The notes beneath the pieces were generated by a model. The model did no database searches and was not told where the DNA came from. It saw nothing but the letters and a program-made list of their open reading frames with translations. Below are positions 55,109-63,927 of a DNA stretch of 64,000 nt, in pieces. A program made the position numbers and the translations under genes. Each line of letters begins with the position of its first letter. Position 1 is the first letter of the stretch. Source of the stretch: Bryobacterales bacterium (GTDB taxonomy: Bacteria > Acidobacteriota > Terriglobia > Bryobacterales > Bryobacteraceae); contig JADLDI010000057.1 of assembly GCA_020846745.1 (NCBI GenBank), positions 32,698-96,697 on the forward strand, read 5' to 3'.

Positions 55109-56308
55109 ATGGCACAGATTTCCAGTTCAGCGGCAGCGGTTCAGTATTCGCGAATCCGGGAGTTGGCTGAAATCGCGATGGGCATGCCGGAGGTCTACCG
55201 GCTCTATTTCGGCGAATCGAACCTGCCGACGCCCGAGTTCATCAAAAATGCCGCCATTCAGGCGTTGCATGATGGCTTCACCTATTACACTTCGAACGCC
55301 GGATTGCCGGAGCTCCGCGCGGACCTGGCGGCTTACTATGCCCGTGTACACGGAGTGCCGCTCGAAGCGGGAAAGCGGATTGTCGTCACCACTTCAGGCG
55401 TTCAGGCTCTTAACGTTGGCATCCGTTGTGTGCTCAACCCCGGCGACGAAGCGCTAATCCTCACTCCCGCATGGCCCAACGGCACTTCTATCGTCCAAAT
55501 GTGCAATGCGATTCCAAGGCAGATCGCCCAGCCTCTTAGCAACGGGCGCTATGGAATCGACTTCCAGCGGTTGGAACGCGCCGTCACGCCGAAAACGCGG
55601 TTACTGCTCTACACCTCGCCGTCTAATCCGCTGGGTTGGGTGGCAACGGTCGAAGAGCAAAAACAATTGCTGGAATTCGCCCGCCGCCACCAGCTTTGGA
55701 TCATGGCTGACGAAGTCTACGAGCGGCTCTACTACGTAGGCGAGCCCGGTGGCCCGGTTCCATCTCTGCTTCGCTTAGCTCAGCCGGACGACGCTGTTAT
55801 CGTCGTGCAGTCTTTCTCAAAAAGCTACTGCATGACCGGCTGGCGGGTGGGCTGGCTGGTCTCGCGTGCAGACCTGGCGGGCCGCGCCACAGAGCTGAAC
55901 GAGTTCATCATTTCGCACGCGCCCAGCTTTGCCCAGCGCGCGGCTCAAACCGCCTTGCGCGACGGCGAACCTTTCATCAAAGAACAGGCCGCCAAGCTCA
56001 AAGAGAATCGCGACTACTGCATGAGCGTTCTGCGCACGATTCCAGGTGTGACGGTGCCGCAGCCCGACGGCGCATTCTACCTGTTCCCGAAAGTCGACGG
56101 GCTCACCGATTCCTTTAACTTCTGCAAGGAGATGTTATTAGCCACGCATGTCGGAATAGCGCCAGGGGTTGCTTTTGGCGAAGGCGGCGAAGGCTCCGTT
56201 CGTATCTGCTATGCGGCAGACCGTTCGGTATTAGAACCGGCGATGGAACGGTTGCGCTTGTTCTTTACCGGCGCCGGCGCGCGCTTGCTCCAGGGCGTGA
56301 CGGTATAA
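55109..56308 (+). CDS. Class I/II PLP-dependent aminotransferase
   Basis: 399 aa from the ATG at 55109 with AAGGA 8 nt upstream. Fold type I markers: Y-T-S-N-A-G-L-P-E-L-R, S-G-V-Q-A-L-N, Y-T-S-P-S-N-P-L-G-W, D-E-V-Y and the PLP lysine in S-F-S-K-S-Y-C-M-T-G-W-R-V-G. Closest in style to aspartate or aromatic-type enzymes; the amino donor is unknown. Confidence 0.88.
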   Translation: MAQISSSAAAVQYSRIRELAEIAMGMPEVYRLYFGESNLPTPEFIKNAAIQALHDGFTYYTSNAGLPELRADLAAYYARVHGVPLEAGKRIVVTTSGVQALNVGIRCVLNPGDEALILTPAWPNGTSIVQMCNAIPRQIAQPLSNGRYGIDFQRLERAVTPKTRLLLYTSPSNPLGWVATVEEQKQLLEFARRHQLWIMADEVYERLYYVGEPGGPVPSLLRLAQPDDAVIVVQSFSKSYCMTGWRVGWLVSRADLAGRATELNEFIISHAPSFAQRAAQTALRDGEPFIKEQAAKLKENRDYCMSVLRTIPGVTVPQPDGAFYLFPKVDGLTDSFNFCKEMLLATHVGIAPGVAFGEGGEGSVRICYAADRSVLEPAMERLRLFFTGAGARLLQGVTV

Positions 56309-56316
56309 CGTTTCCG

Positions 56317-56745
56317 TCACTCTGCCTTGATGCCGTTCGTAAGCACGGCCTTGATCTTTTCCCCCAACGCAAGAAACTCATCCAACCGCGATGGTTTCAC
56401 GTAGAAAACTGCGTTCCCGACCGACACCACTTCCCGCAACACTTCGGGCGACTCCGCGGAACTCATCACTATCGCCGGAATATCGCGCCACTCTTCCGTT
56501 GCCCGCATGTGCGCCAGCACGCGCGGGCCGTCCACGCGAGGCACGTTTACGTCAAGAATCGCCAGCCTCGGTAGCGGTGTCCCTTCGGCGACCCCCTTGT
56601 CCACCAGACGAAGCGCTTCCTCCCCGTCTTCGGCCACAATAAATTCGTGATCGACTGCTGCAAACCGTAACGCTTCCTGCAACAGGCGTACATCCCCTGG
56701 GTTATCTTCCACAAGCAGGATCCTCACGGGTGCAGACGGGCGCAT
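56317..56745 (-). CDS. Single-domain response regulator (Rcp1/CheY-like)
   Basis: 142 aa, receiver domain only. Acidic pocket E-D-N at residues 14-16, N-P-G-D-V-R-L after it (Rcp1-type), phosphoacceptor Asp in A-I-L-D-V-N-V-P and Lys in Y-V-K-P-S. No output domain, so it probably relays a phosphoryl group or acts by binding. No kinase lies beside it. Confidence 0.9.
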   Translation of the reverse strand: MRPSAPVRILLVEDNPGDVRLLQEALRFAAVDHEFIVAEDGEEALRLVDKGVAEGTPLPRLAILDVNVPRVDGPRVLAHMRATEEWRDIPAIVMSSAESPEVLREVVSVGNAVFYVKPSRLDEFLALGEKIKAVLTNGIKAE

Positions 56746-56793
56746 GTTTCGAATTATCCAACAAGTGTAACCCAGACGTTATAAATTAGGAGC

Positions 56794-57756
56794 ATGCAAC
56801 GCCGCACCTTTCTTCGAGCGACCTCTGCTGCCCTCGGCGCCTCCGCCGGCGCCTTAGCCGACGCGCCCATGCCCATGTCAACCCTTGGCAAGAGCGGCCT
56901 CAAAGTTTCCAAGTTCTGCCTCGGCGGCTTTCACATGGCCAAACTGGGCCACGATACCGGCATCAAGATCATCCATCGCGCCATCGACCTTGGGGTCAAC
57001 TTCTTCGATTCCGCCGCCAAATATCACGACGGCGGCAGCGACGAGGTCTATGGAAAAGCGCTCACGCCCAGCATGCGCCAAAAGGTGCTCCTGATGTCTA
57101 AAGCCCACCTGCGCACCAAAGACGAGGCGATGAAGCAACTCGAAATGACGCTGAAACGCATGAAAACCGATTACCTCGATCTGTGGCAGTGTCATGAAGT
57201 CGCCAAGCACGAAGAGGTCGACAAAATCTTCGGCCCCGGCGGTTCCCTCGAAGCGTTTGTATTAGCGAAGAAACAAGGCAAAGTGCGCCACATCGGCTTT
57301 ACCGGCCATCACGACTACACGGTCCACCAGCGTCTGCTCGATGGGTTCGACGGCTGGGAAACCGTGCAGCATCCCGTAAACCTGATCGATCCCCACTACT
57401 TGAGTTTCATCAACAACTTTCTCCCGAATGTCGGAAAAAAAGGCCTCGGCAGAATCGGTATGAAATCGAATGCCATCGGCCAGATCACTCAGCAGAATGT
57501 GGCTACTATTCAGGACTGTCTGCGATTTGCCTGGTCCCAGGACATCGATACCCTCGTTTCCGGCGTTGAGACTGTCGAACAACTTGAGCAAAACGTCCTC
57601 GCCTGCAAAACCCATAAGAAGATGACGAAGCAGGAAATCAGCAGCATGCTCGGCCGCACCCGTAAAGGCAAATTCGGCAGTTCCGTCGAGAAGTACAAGA
57701 AACCCGAAGCCGGCGCCAGGGACTTCCGTCCGCACCACGACGGAGATCTGGCCTGA
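56794..57756 (+). CDS. Exported aldo/keto reductase
   Basis: 320 aa. N-terminus Q-R-R-T-F-L-R-A-T-S-A-A-L-G is a Tat signal. The AKR barrel has G-V-N-F-F-D-S-A-A-K-Y (catalytic Asp and Tyr), a K in L-M-S-K-A and a His in W-Q-C-H-E-V. The late region has G-M-K-S-N-A-I-G and S-G-V-E-T. Substrate unknown. Its stop overlaps the CTG of the following gene. Confidence 0.88.
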   Translation: MQRRTFLRATSAALGASAGALADAPMPMSTLGKSGLKVSKFCLGGFHMAKLGHDTGIKIIHRAIDLGVNFFDSAAKYHDGGSDEVYGKALTPSMRQKVLLMSKAHLRTKDEAMKQLEMTLKRMKTDYLDLWQCHEVAKHEEVDKIFGPGGSLEAFVLAKKQGKVRHIGFTGHHDYTVHQRLLDGFDGWETVQHPVNLIDPHYLSFINNFLPNVGKKGLGRIGMKSNAIGQITQQNVATIQDCLRFAWSQDIDTLVSGVETVEQLEQNVLACKTHKKMTKQEISSMLGRTRKGKFGSSVEKYKKPEAGARDFRPHHDGDLA

Positions 57757-58325
57757 CCGCAGCCATTCTTCTCACGCATGGCGCGGGGGCGAACGCGGAT
57801 GCGCCCCTGCTCCTTCGTTTCGATGAGGCGTTCGCCGCCCTTGGCTTAACCGTCGTGCGGCATACCCTCTCGTTCCGGCGGGCGCGCGTCTCAGGCCCTC
57901 CGCGGCGGGGAGATGCGGAGCGCGACCGGGCCGGCCTCTTGGAAGTCCTCGCCGGGCTGCGGCGCCAACACAATGGTCCTGTCTACGCCGGCGGTCATTC
58001 CTACGGCGGCCGTCAGCTCACTATGCTCGCCGCCGAAGATTCATCGGCCTGCGACGCCCTGCTCGTCCTTTCCTATCCTCTTCACCCACCAAATAAGCCC
58101 GGCGGGCTTCGCGTCGCCCACCTGCCGCAAGTCCAAACTCCCTGCCTGTTTGTCCACGGTACACGCGATCCCTTCGGCGGCATCGACGAGTTGAAACCTC
58201 ATCTCGATTCACTGCCGGCGCGTCACTTGTTGCGGACCGTCGAAGGCAGCGGTCACGACTTGAAAAAGATCGACTGCGCCGATGTCGCCGCGCAGTTCGT
58301 GTCGTTCGCCTCCGGACGGTTCTGA
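57753..58325 (+). CDS. Alpha/beta hydrolase of the Tex30/KANL3 type, probable CTG start
   Basis: 190 aa if begun at the CTG at 57753, whose CTGA overlaps the stop of the previous gene like an ATGA. From there it reads T-A-A-I-L-L-T-H-G-A-G-A-N, the beta-strand and oxyanion loop of the family, followed by the nucleophile elbow G-G-H-S-Y-G-G-R (position 69-76), V-H-G-T-R-D-P-F-G and a catalytic His in G-S-G-H-D-L-K. The next standard codon, GTG at 57855, would remove the whole first block; no ATG, GTG or TTG exists between the in-frame stop at 57663 and 57855. Confidence 0.75.
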   Translation: MTAAILLTHGAGANADAPLLLRFDEAFAALGLTVVRHTLSFRRARVSGPPRRGDAERDRAGLLEVLAGLRRQHNGPVYAGGHSYGGRQLTMLAAEDSSACDALLVLSYPLHPPNKPGGLRVAHLPQVQTPCLFVHGTRDPFGGIDELKPHLDSLPARHLLRTVEGSGHDLKKIDCADVAAQFVSFASGRF

Positions 58326-58635
58326 GAAATAATCCGCGGAATTTCGGGTTCGCCCTCACTTCGGACAGCGATGCCCGCCAGAGCGGTCAACTTCCAGTCC
58401 GCGTAAGTCTAGTATCTAATGCACGACGCATATGAAATACAATCGCCGTATGACGCACATTCACGGCCAGAACGGCTCTAGTACGTCCTGTGCGTACTAC
58501 CTCCGCGGATTCAAAAAAGTACCATCAGAATCCGATCAAAGCATCCGTAACTGCTCGTAAACGCAGCATCTTGCAGCAACAAGTTACTCTAAATTCTTTA
58601 ACTCGAACGAAATACATCTGCATTACATTTTCCTG
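58326..58635. other. Intergenic region upstream of the exopolysaccharide promoter
   Basis: About 310 bp, AT-richer than average, without a reading frame I can support. It separates the hydrolase gene from the promoter of the exopolysaccharide locus. Confidence 0.5.
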
Positions 58636-58664
58636 TTGACCGCTTTCTTGAGTCGTGGTAAAAA
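58636..58664 (+). promoter_or_regulatory. Candidate promoter of the exopolysaccharide locus
   Basis: TTGACC at 58636-58641 and TAAAAA at 58659-58664, separated by 17 bp, resemble a housekeeping promoter. The transcript would start near 58671, just before the first leader hairpin. Confidence 0.45.
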
Positions 58665-58670
58665 TTTTAC

Positions 58671-58793
58671 ATCCGACTTGGAGGAGAGTCGGTCATGCAC
58701 CGACAAAACCTCGGCTAGTCCGAAGTTTGTTCTGCATAGGGTTGCCTCGTCACGCACTGGTTGGTGGAGTTGAACCAACTGCCAAAAGGGCGG
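58671..58793 (+). promoter_or_regulatory. Structured leader with mutually exclusive hairpins
   Basis: GTCGG at 58688-58692 can pair with CCGAC at 58673-58677 (with A-T closing an AGTCGG/CCGACT stem around a purine loop TGGAGGAG) or with CCGAC at 58700-58704 (loop TCATGCA), not with both. Further stems are TCGG/CCGA (58711-58723), GTTGG/CCAAC (58760-58779) and CTGCC/GGCGG (58779-58793). Together these form a compact leader upstream of a NusG/UpxY-type antiterminator, whose relatives act on the leader of their own operon. The alternative pairing suggests a switch. No known riboswitch fits convincingly. Confidence 0.5.
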
Positions 58794-58827
58794 TAGCTTG
58801 TTCAACCTTCCCGCTGTGGAGGATAGA

Positions 58828-59382
58828 ATGTCCCTGGCTTGCCGTATCCAGGAATCGGAACTAAGTAGTAACCCGGAGCCGTCGTCTGCCCAGCTTTGGC
58901 CGTACTACGCGATTCGTACGAAATCGAATCGTGAATTCGTAACCCACGCCAGTTTTGTCGGCAAGGGTTTCGACTCCTACCTGCCCACCTATCGCCTGAG
59001 TCGATCCAGTTTTGGACATACCAGGGATGTCAACTTGCCGCTATTCTCCGGCTACGTCTTCTGCCGGTTCGACGTCAATCGACGCCAGCCGATTCTGGTC
59101 ACTCCCGGCGTATTCCAGATCGTGTCGTTCAACGGTCTGCCTACGGCTGTAGACGATCAGGAGATGGCGGCAATTCAGGCGATCAGCCGCGCCGGAGTCC
59201 CTGCGCAGCCTTGGCCGTTCCTTCAATCGGGACGTAAGGTTCGAGTCATCGCCGGACCCCTTCGCGGTCTGGAAGGGCCCGTCGAGCAGTTCAAGGGATC
59301 TCTGCGTCTTGTCGTTGGGCTTTCGCTCCTGCAACGCGCCCTCAGCGTCGAACTGGACCGTTCCTGCATCGAACCAATCTGA
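58828..59382 (+). CDS. NusG-like transcription antiterminator (UpxY/LoaP type)
   Basis: 184 aa from the ATG at 58828 with GGAGGA upstream. N-terminal NGN domain: Y-Y-A-I-R-T-K-S-N-R-E, L-P-L-F-S-G-Y-V-F-C-R-F-D and P-G-V-F-Q-I-V-S-F, then a KOW-like C-terminal part (G-R-K-V-R-V-I-A-G-P-L-R-G-L-E-G). Family knowledge: UpxY and LoaP proteins are the first gene of capsule or exopolysaccharide loci and promote readthrough of that long operon. It fits here, since wza and wzc homologs follow. Confidence 0.92.
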   Translation: MSLACRIQESELSSNPEPSSAQLWPYYAIRTKSNREFVTHASFVGKGFDSYLPTYRLSRSSFGHTRDVNLPLFSGYVFCRFDVNRRQPILVTPGVFQIVSFNGLPTAVDDQEMAAIQAISRAGVPAQPWPFLQSGRKVRVIAGPLRGLEGPVEQFKGSLRLVVGLSLLQRALSVELDRSCIEPI

Positions 59383-59500
59383 GACCCTCTCCGGGCAAAC
59401 CGGTGCTATTCGTGCGACCCATTTCGGTAGTACACTCTGCGAACGCCGCTTCGCGCACGCTCGCCTGCTCCCATGTGACCGTCCTTTCGTGGAGACCTCA

Positions 59501-59776
59501 GTGCCGCCCGTCGACCCGAAATGCAAAATCCTCACCTTGCGCCTGTCCGTTACCGAATATCAGGCCCTGAAAGCCCTGCATCATGCTCACGGTGCGCGAA
59601 ACGTCTCCGAATTCGCCCGCTCTGCCATACAACGGGTGATTTCCGGCAACCCGGGTGACTCGGTCCACGCCCAACTGATGGACCTTTACACCAGAATCGC
59701 TTTGCTCGAATCGCGCGTCGACGTCCTCACTCACGGCCTCCAAGCCCCGGCCGAATGTGCAACTCCCCTGCTGTGA
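59501..59776 (+). CDS. Ribbon-helix-helix/coiled-coil protein 1
   Basis: 91 aa from a GTG at 59501 with GGAG 8-11 nt upstream. Residues of about 8-45 fit a ribbon-helix-helix: a strand I-L-T-L-R-L-S, helix V-T-E-Y-Q-A-L-K-A-L-H, helix N-V-S-E-F-A-R-S-A-I-Q-R-V. The C-terminal part (H-A-Q-L-M-D-L-Y-T-R-I-A-L-L-E-S-R-V) has a heptad leucine pattern. Probably a DNA-binding regulator of this locus. It resembles the next protein. Confidence 0.7.
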   Translation: MPPVDPKCKILTLRLSVTEYQALKALHHAHGARNVSEFARSAIQRVISGNPGDSVHAQLMDLYTRIALLESRVDVLTHGLQAPAECATPLL

Positions 59777-59847
59777 TGCCTCAAGCCATGTCCCACCCGA
59801 CTCCAGTGCATCCGTTCCCACTAAGGTCCACGAAACCCCGTGTACTC

Positions 59848-60159
59848 ATGTCCACCCGCAAGTCCAAGGTAATCTCAATCCGTGTTTCCGCCGAGGAGTA
59901 CCGCAGCTTTCTCGAAACCTGCCGCACCCGTAACCTGCCCTCCGTCTCCGATCTCGCCCGTTTCTCCATGCGCCAGTGGATCGAGTCCGCACCCGGCGTC
60001 ACAACGCCCCCGCCGGCCCTCTCCGCCGCCGACCTCGCCCTGCAAAACGACGTGAACTCCCTCCGCGAGCGGATCGACACCCTTAAAGAGGAACTCGAAA
60101 TCCTCGCCGAACGCATCAAACTCCGCTCCCGGCCCACGCCTCCGCCCTCCAACCTCTAA
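59848..60159 (+). CDS. Ribbon-helix-helix/coiled-coil protein 2
   Basis: 103 aa from the ATG at 59848. Same plan as the previous protein: V-I-S-I-R-V-S strand, A-E-E-Y-R-S-F-L-E-T helix, S-V-S-D-L-A-R-F-S-M-R-Q-W helix, a Pro-rich hinge, then N-D-V-N-S-L-R-E-R-I-D-T-L-K-E-E-L coiled coil. The two are diverged paralogs. Placed between the antiterminator and wza genes, they may regulate the locus or heterodimerise; this is inference. Confidence 0.7.
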   Translation: MSTRKSKVISIRVSAEEYRSFLETCRTRNLPSVSDLARFSMRQWIESAPGVTTPPPALSAADLALQNDVNSLRERIDTLKEELEILAERIKLRSRPTPPPSNL

Positions 60160-60184
60160 CTCCCTCGCCAGAGGACCCTGCCGT

Positions 60185-61129
60185 ATGTTCCACATACTCC
60201 TCCTCGCCTTCCAGGTCGCCGCCGCCGACCCCACCTCCGACTCCCCGCCCGACTACACCCTCGGCCCCGACGATCAGCTCCTCATCCGCGTCCTCGACGT
60301 CGAAGAGTTCTCTGAACCTACTCCCACCCGCATCGACGCCCAGGGCCAGCTCAACCTTCCCCTCCTCGGCCAGGTCCCCGCCACCGGACTCACCACCGAA
60401 GCCCTCGAAGCCGACCTCGAGAAACGCCTCCGCAGCTTCGTGAAACAGCCCCACGTCAAAGTGCGTCTCGTCTCCTTCCGCTCTGCCCCTGTCTCCATCC
60501 TCGGCTCCGTCAACCAGGCCGGCGTCCAGCAGATCCGCGGCCGCAAAACCCTCTACGAAGTCCTTTCCCAGGCCGGCGGCCTCCGCCCCGATGCCGGCGA
60601 CACCATTACCATTACCCGGCCCAAGTCCGCCGGACCCCTCCCCCTCGCCAACACCCGCCTCGACGATTCCGGCCAGTTCCAGATCGGTGAAGTCAATGCC
60701 CGCGACCTCCTCTCCGCCCGCTCCCCCCTCGCCAACATCGTCATCCAGCCCAACGACGTCATCTCTATTCCTCGCGCCGAACTCGTCTACGTCATGGGCG
60801 AGGTCGTGAAAGCCGGCGGCTTCGTACTCGACAATGGCGGACCCGTCACCCTCCTCCAAGCCCTCTCCCTCGCCGGCGGTCCCCAGAAAATGGGTAACCT
60901 CGGCAAGGCGCGCATCCTCCGCCTTCAACCCGGCACCGCCACCCGCCAGGAAATCGCCATCGACCTCAAAAAGGTCCTCGACGGCAAAGACGAGGACGTC
61001 CGCATGAAACCCGAAGACATCTTGTATATCCCCCACAACACCGCCAAAGCAGTCGCTTTGCGATCAATTGAAATGGCCGCCGGCGCAGCCTCCATGATCA
61101 CCATCTGGCGAGTAGGCAACCCCCGATGA
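60185..61129 (+). CDS. Wza-like polysaccharide export protein
   Basis: 314 aa with a short signal peptide. The Poly_export domain starts with Y-T-L-G-P-D-D-Q-L-L-I-R-V-L-D-V-E and includes L-N-L-P-L-L-G-Q-V. Two SLBB domains follow (V-S-I-L-G-S-V-N-Q-A-G-V and V-Y-V-M-G-E-V-V-K-A-G-G-F). It forms an outer-membrane or periplasmic export channel. The sequence is strongly C-rich on the plus strand. Its stop overlaps an ATG that opens the repeat frame. Confidence 0.92.
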   Translation: MFHILLLAFQVAAADPTSDSPPDYTLGPDDQLLIRVLDVEEFSEPTPTRIDAQGQLNLPLLGQVPATGLTTEALEADLEKRLRSFVKQPHVKVRLVSFRSAPVSILGSVNQAGVQQIRGRKTLYEVLSQAGGLRPDAGDTITITRPKSAGPLPLANTRLDDSGQFQIGEVNARDLLSARSPLANIVIQPNDVISIPRAELVYVMGEVVKAGGFVLDNGGPVTLLQALSLAGGPQKMGNLGKARILRLQPGTATRQEIAIDLKKVLDGKDEDVRMKPEDILYIPHNTAKAVALRSIEMAAGAASMITIWRVGNPR

Positions 61130-61131
61130 GC

Positions 61132-61393
<262 letters not shown>

Positions 61394-61399
61394 TAGCTA

Positions 61400-63790
61400 A
61401 TGGCTGATAGCTCCAACATCCACGTCCCCGCCCGGCGCCCCATCTACCCCAGCCCGCCGGCAACTGCCTCCTCCCAGGCCGGCAACCACCAGCCTTTCTA
61501 TCCCACCTATTCCTCCCCCTACTCACACGACCCGCGCCTCGACCCCTCTCAATCCGGTCTCCTCGAATACTGGAACATCATCCGCCGCCGCCGCGGCGCC
61601 GTCATCCTCACTACCGTCCTCGGCGCCGTCATCGCCACCCTCATCACCCTCCCCCAAACCCCCATCTACCAGGCCCGTGGATCCGTCGAAGTCCTCGCCC
61701 TCAACGACAACTTCATTAATATGAAGCAGGTCTCCCCAGTCGACCAGTCCGGTGGCGCCGACCTCATCGACATCCAGACCCACGTCCGCGTCCTCCAAAG
61801 CGAAGCCATGATCAAGCGTGTCGTCCGCAAGCTCGACCTGCCTGACGCCCGCGCCTTCGCCAACCAAACCTCGCGACCCGCCGCCTGGCGCCGTTTCCTC
61901 AACCTCCCCGATCCCGCCTCCTCCGACGTGCATCACGACGCCGTCCAACTCGCCGCCAAAAACCTCAAGGTCCGCGCCGCCGGCCAAACCCGCCTCATCG
62001 AGATCCTTTGCGACTCCACCGACCCGCAGCTCGCCGCCAACTTCATCAACACCCTCACCAACGAATTCATCGATCAGAACGTCGAAGCCCGTTGGCAGGC
62101 CTCCCAGCGCACCGGCGATTGGCTCTCCCGCCAGCTCGACGACATGCGCATCAAGCTCGAACGCTCCGAAGAAAACCTCCAGGCCCACGCCCGCCGCGCC
62201 GGCCTCGTCTTCACCTCCCAAAACTCCAACGTTTCAGAGGATCGCCTCAAGCAGGTTCAATCCCAGTTCACCGCCGCCCGTGCCGACCGTATCGCCAAGC
62301 AGTCCCGCCTCGAAATGGCCAAGTCCTCCCCACCCGAAGCCCTGCCCGACGTCCTCAACGATTCCTCCCTCCGCGAATACCAGACCAAACTCACCGACCT
62401 TCGCCGCCAGCGCGCCGAACTCGCCACCCGCTACGAACCCACCTATCCCAAGCTCCAGTCGCTCGACTCCCAAATCGCCGAACTCCAGCTCGCCGCCTCC
62501 CGCGAACGCGAAGCCATCCTCAAGCGCATCCAGAACGACTTCGACGAAGCCCAGCGCCGCGAATCCCTCCTCTCCGCCGACTACCGCTCCCAAACCGGCC
62601 AGGTCACCGAACAGGCCGAACGCTCCGTCCAATACCACATCCTGAAACGCGAAGTCGATACTTACCGCCAGCTCTACGAATCCATGCTCCAGCGCGTCAA
62701 AGAGGCTTCCCTCGCCTCCGCCCTCCGCGCCTCCAACATCCGCATCGTCGACCCCGCCGAAAAACCACGCTTCCCCTACAAGCCCGACCTCAAGACCAGT
62801 TCCGCCCTCGGCCTCCTCTCCGGTCTTTTCCTGGGCGTTGTTCTCGTCGTTATGCGCGAACGGGCCGACCGTACCCTCCGCGACCCCTCGGACGTCGACT
62901 TCTATCTCAACCTCCCCCAACTCGGTCTCATCCCTTCCGCCCACTCCAATAAGTCCCGCCTCAGTTACTACTACAAACGGCGCCAGTCCGCCCGCGCCGC
63001 TGCTGCCTTGGACACCGCCACCGCCAATACGTCAATGCTCCCAATCTCCCAGCCGGCAGCCGAGTTCGCCCCCGGCGTCGAACTCACCACCATCCAGCAC
63101 CCCAGCTCCACCATCGCCGAAGCGTTCCGCGCCACCCTGACTTCTATCCTCTTTTCCACCCCCAGCGGCGCCCACCCGCGCAGCCTGGTCATCACCAGTC
63201 CCTCCCCCGCCGAAGGCAAAACCACCGTCGCCGCCAACCTCGCCATCGCCCTCGCCGAAGTCAATCAGCGCGTCCTCTTAATAGATGGCGACATGCGCCG
63301 CCCCCGCCTCCATTCTCTGTTCCAATTACAAAATGAAGCGGGACTCAGCTCCCTGCTAGCTGCCAATGGCGAATTCTCGCCCGACTTCATTCGCTCCTCC
63401 ATCCAGCAAACCGCCATTCCCAACCTCTCTATCCTCCCCTCGGGACCCGAAACCCACGCCGCTGCCAACCTCCTCCACTCCCGCAACTTATCGCAAATCC
63501 TCACCCAGGCCTCCGAGAGCTACGACATGGTCTTACTCGACTCCCCCCCCATGCTCCAAATGCCCGACGCGAGGATTCTCTCCCGCCAAGCCGATGCCGT
63601 CATCCTGGTCACCCGCGCCGGCAGGACGACTAGAGATGCCGGCCTGGCGGCAAGACAGCGTTTCCAAGAGGACGGAACCAGAGTACTCGGCGTAGTAATG
63701 AATGATTGGGACCGCTCAATGTCCAGCAACTACGGTGGCAGCAACTACTATTACGCCGGCAAATACACCGGATACTACAAGTCCACCTAA
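61400..63790 (+). CDS. Wzc-like chain-length regulator and BY tyrosine kinase
   Basis: 796 aa. A Pro-rich N-terminus precedes TM1 (about 66-83); the Wzz periplasmic domain with long coiled coils follows, and TM2 lies near 468-485. The kinase domain has Walker A in S-P-S-P-A-E-G-K-T-T (Lys607), Walker A' V-L-L-I-D-G-D-M-R-R-P and V-L-L-D-S-P-P. The C-terminus is a Tyr cluster (Y-G-G-S-N-Y-Y-Y-A-G-K-Y-T-G-Y-Y), the autophosphorylation tail. It controls polymer length and export with the Wza homolog. Confidence 0.94.
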   Translation: MADSSNIHVPARRPIYPSPPATASSQAGNHQPFYPTYSSPYSHDPRLDPSQSGLLEYWNIIRRRRGAVILTTVLGAVIATLITLPQTPIYQARGSVEVLALNDNFINMKQVSPVDQSGGADLIDIQTHVRVLQSEAMIKRVVRKLDLPDARAFANQTSRPAAWRRFLNLPDPASSDVHHDAVQLAAKNLKVRAAGQTRLIEILCDSTDPQLAANFINTLTNEFIDQNVEARWQASQRTGDWLSRQLDDMRIKLERSEENLQAHARRAGLVFTSQNSNVSEDRLKQVQSQFTAARADRIAKQSRLEMAKSSPPEALPDVLNDSSLREYQTKLTDLRRQRAELATRYEPTYPKLQSLDSQIAELQLAASREREAILKRIQNDFDEAQRRESLLSADYRSQTGQVTEQAERSVQYHILKREVDTYRQLYESMLQRVKEASLASALRASNIRIVDPAEKPRFPYKPDLKTSSALGLLSGLFLGVVLVVMRERADRTLRDPSDVDFYLNLPQLGLIPSAHSNKSRLSYYYKRRQSARAAAALDTATANTSMLPISQPAAEFAPGVELTTIQHPSSTIAEAFRATLTSILFSTPSGAHPRSLVITSPSPAEGKTTVAANLAIALAEVNQRVLLIDGDMRRPRLHSLFQLQNEAGLSSLLAANGEFSPDFIRSSIQQTAIPNLSILPSGPETHAAANLLHSRNLSQILTQASESYDMVLLDSPPMLQMPDARILSRQADAVILVTRAGRTTRDAGLAARQRFQEDGTRVLGVVMNDWDRSMSSNYGGSNYYYAGKYTGYYKST

Positions 63791-63804
63791 AGCTAACAAC
63801 TAAC

Positions 63805-63885
63805 AGGGTTCAGTCTTCTGCGTTACCCATTCTGACGCCTGACTTCTGTATTCTCGTTTGCTGCCTCCTGTCTCCTAGCCTGTGA
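63805..63885 (+). repeat. Degenerate relic of the heptanucleotide repeat after wzc
   Basis: Motifs such as GTCTTCTG, GACTTCTG, CTCCTGTCTCCT appear in decayed form. They match the repeat at 61132-61393, showing that the element flanks wzc on both sides. Confidence 0.6.
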
Positions 63886-63927
63886 CTCTTTCTCTCCCTC
63901 CTGCAGTAACTCCGCGTGGATCTGTGC

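Noticed and set aside
58671..58800. Cyclic-di-GMP (GEMM) riboswitch
   Set aside because: GACAAAACC and GGGTTGCC fragments recall it, but the GNRA hairpin and the receptor order are missing.
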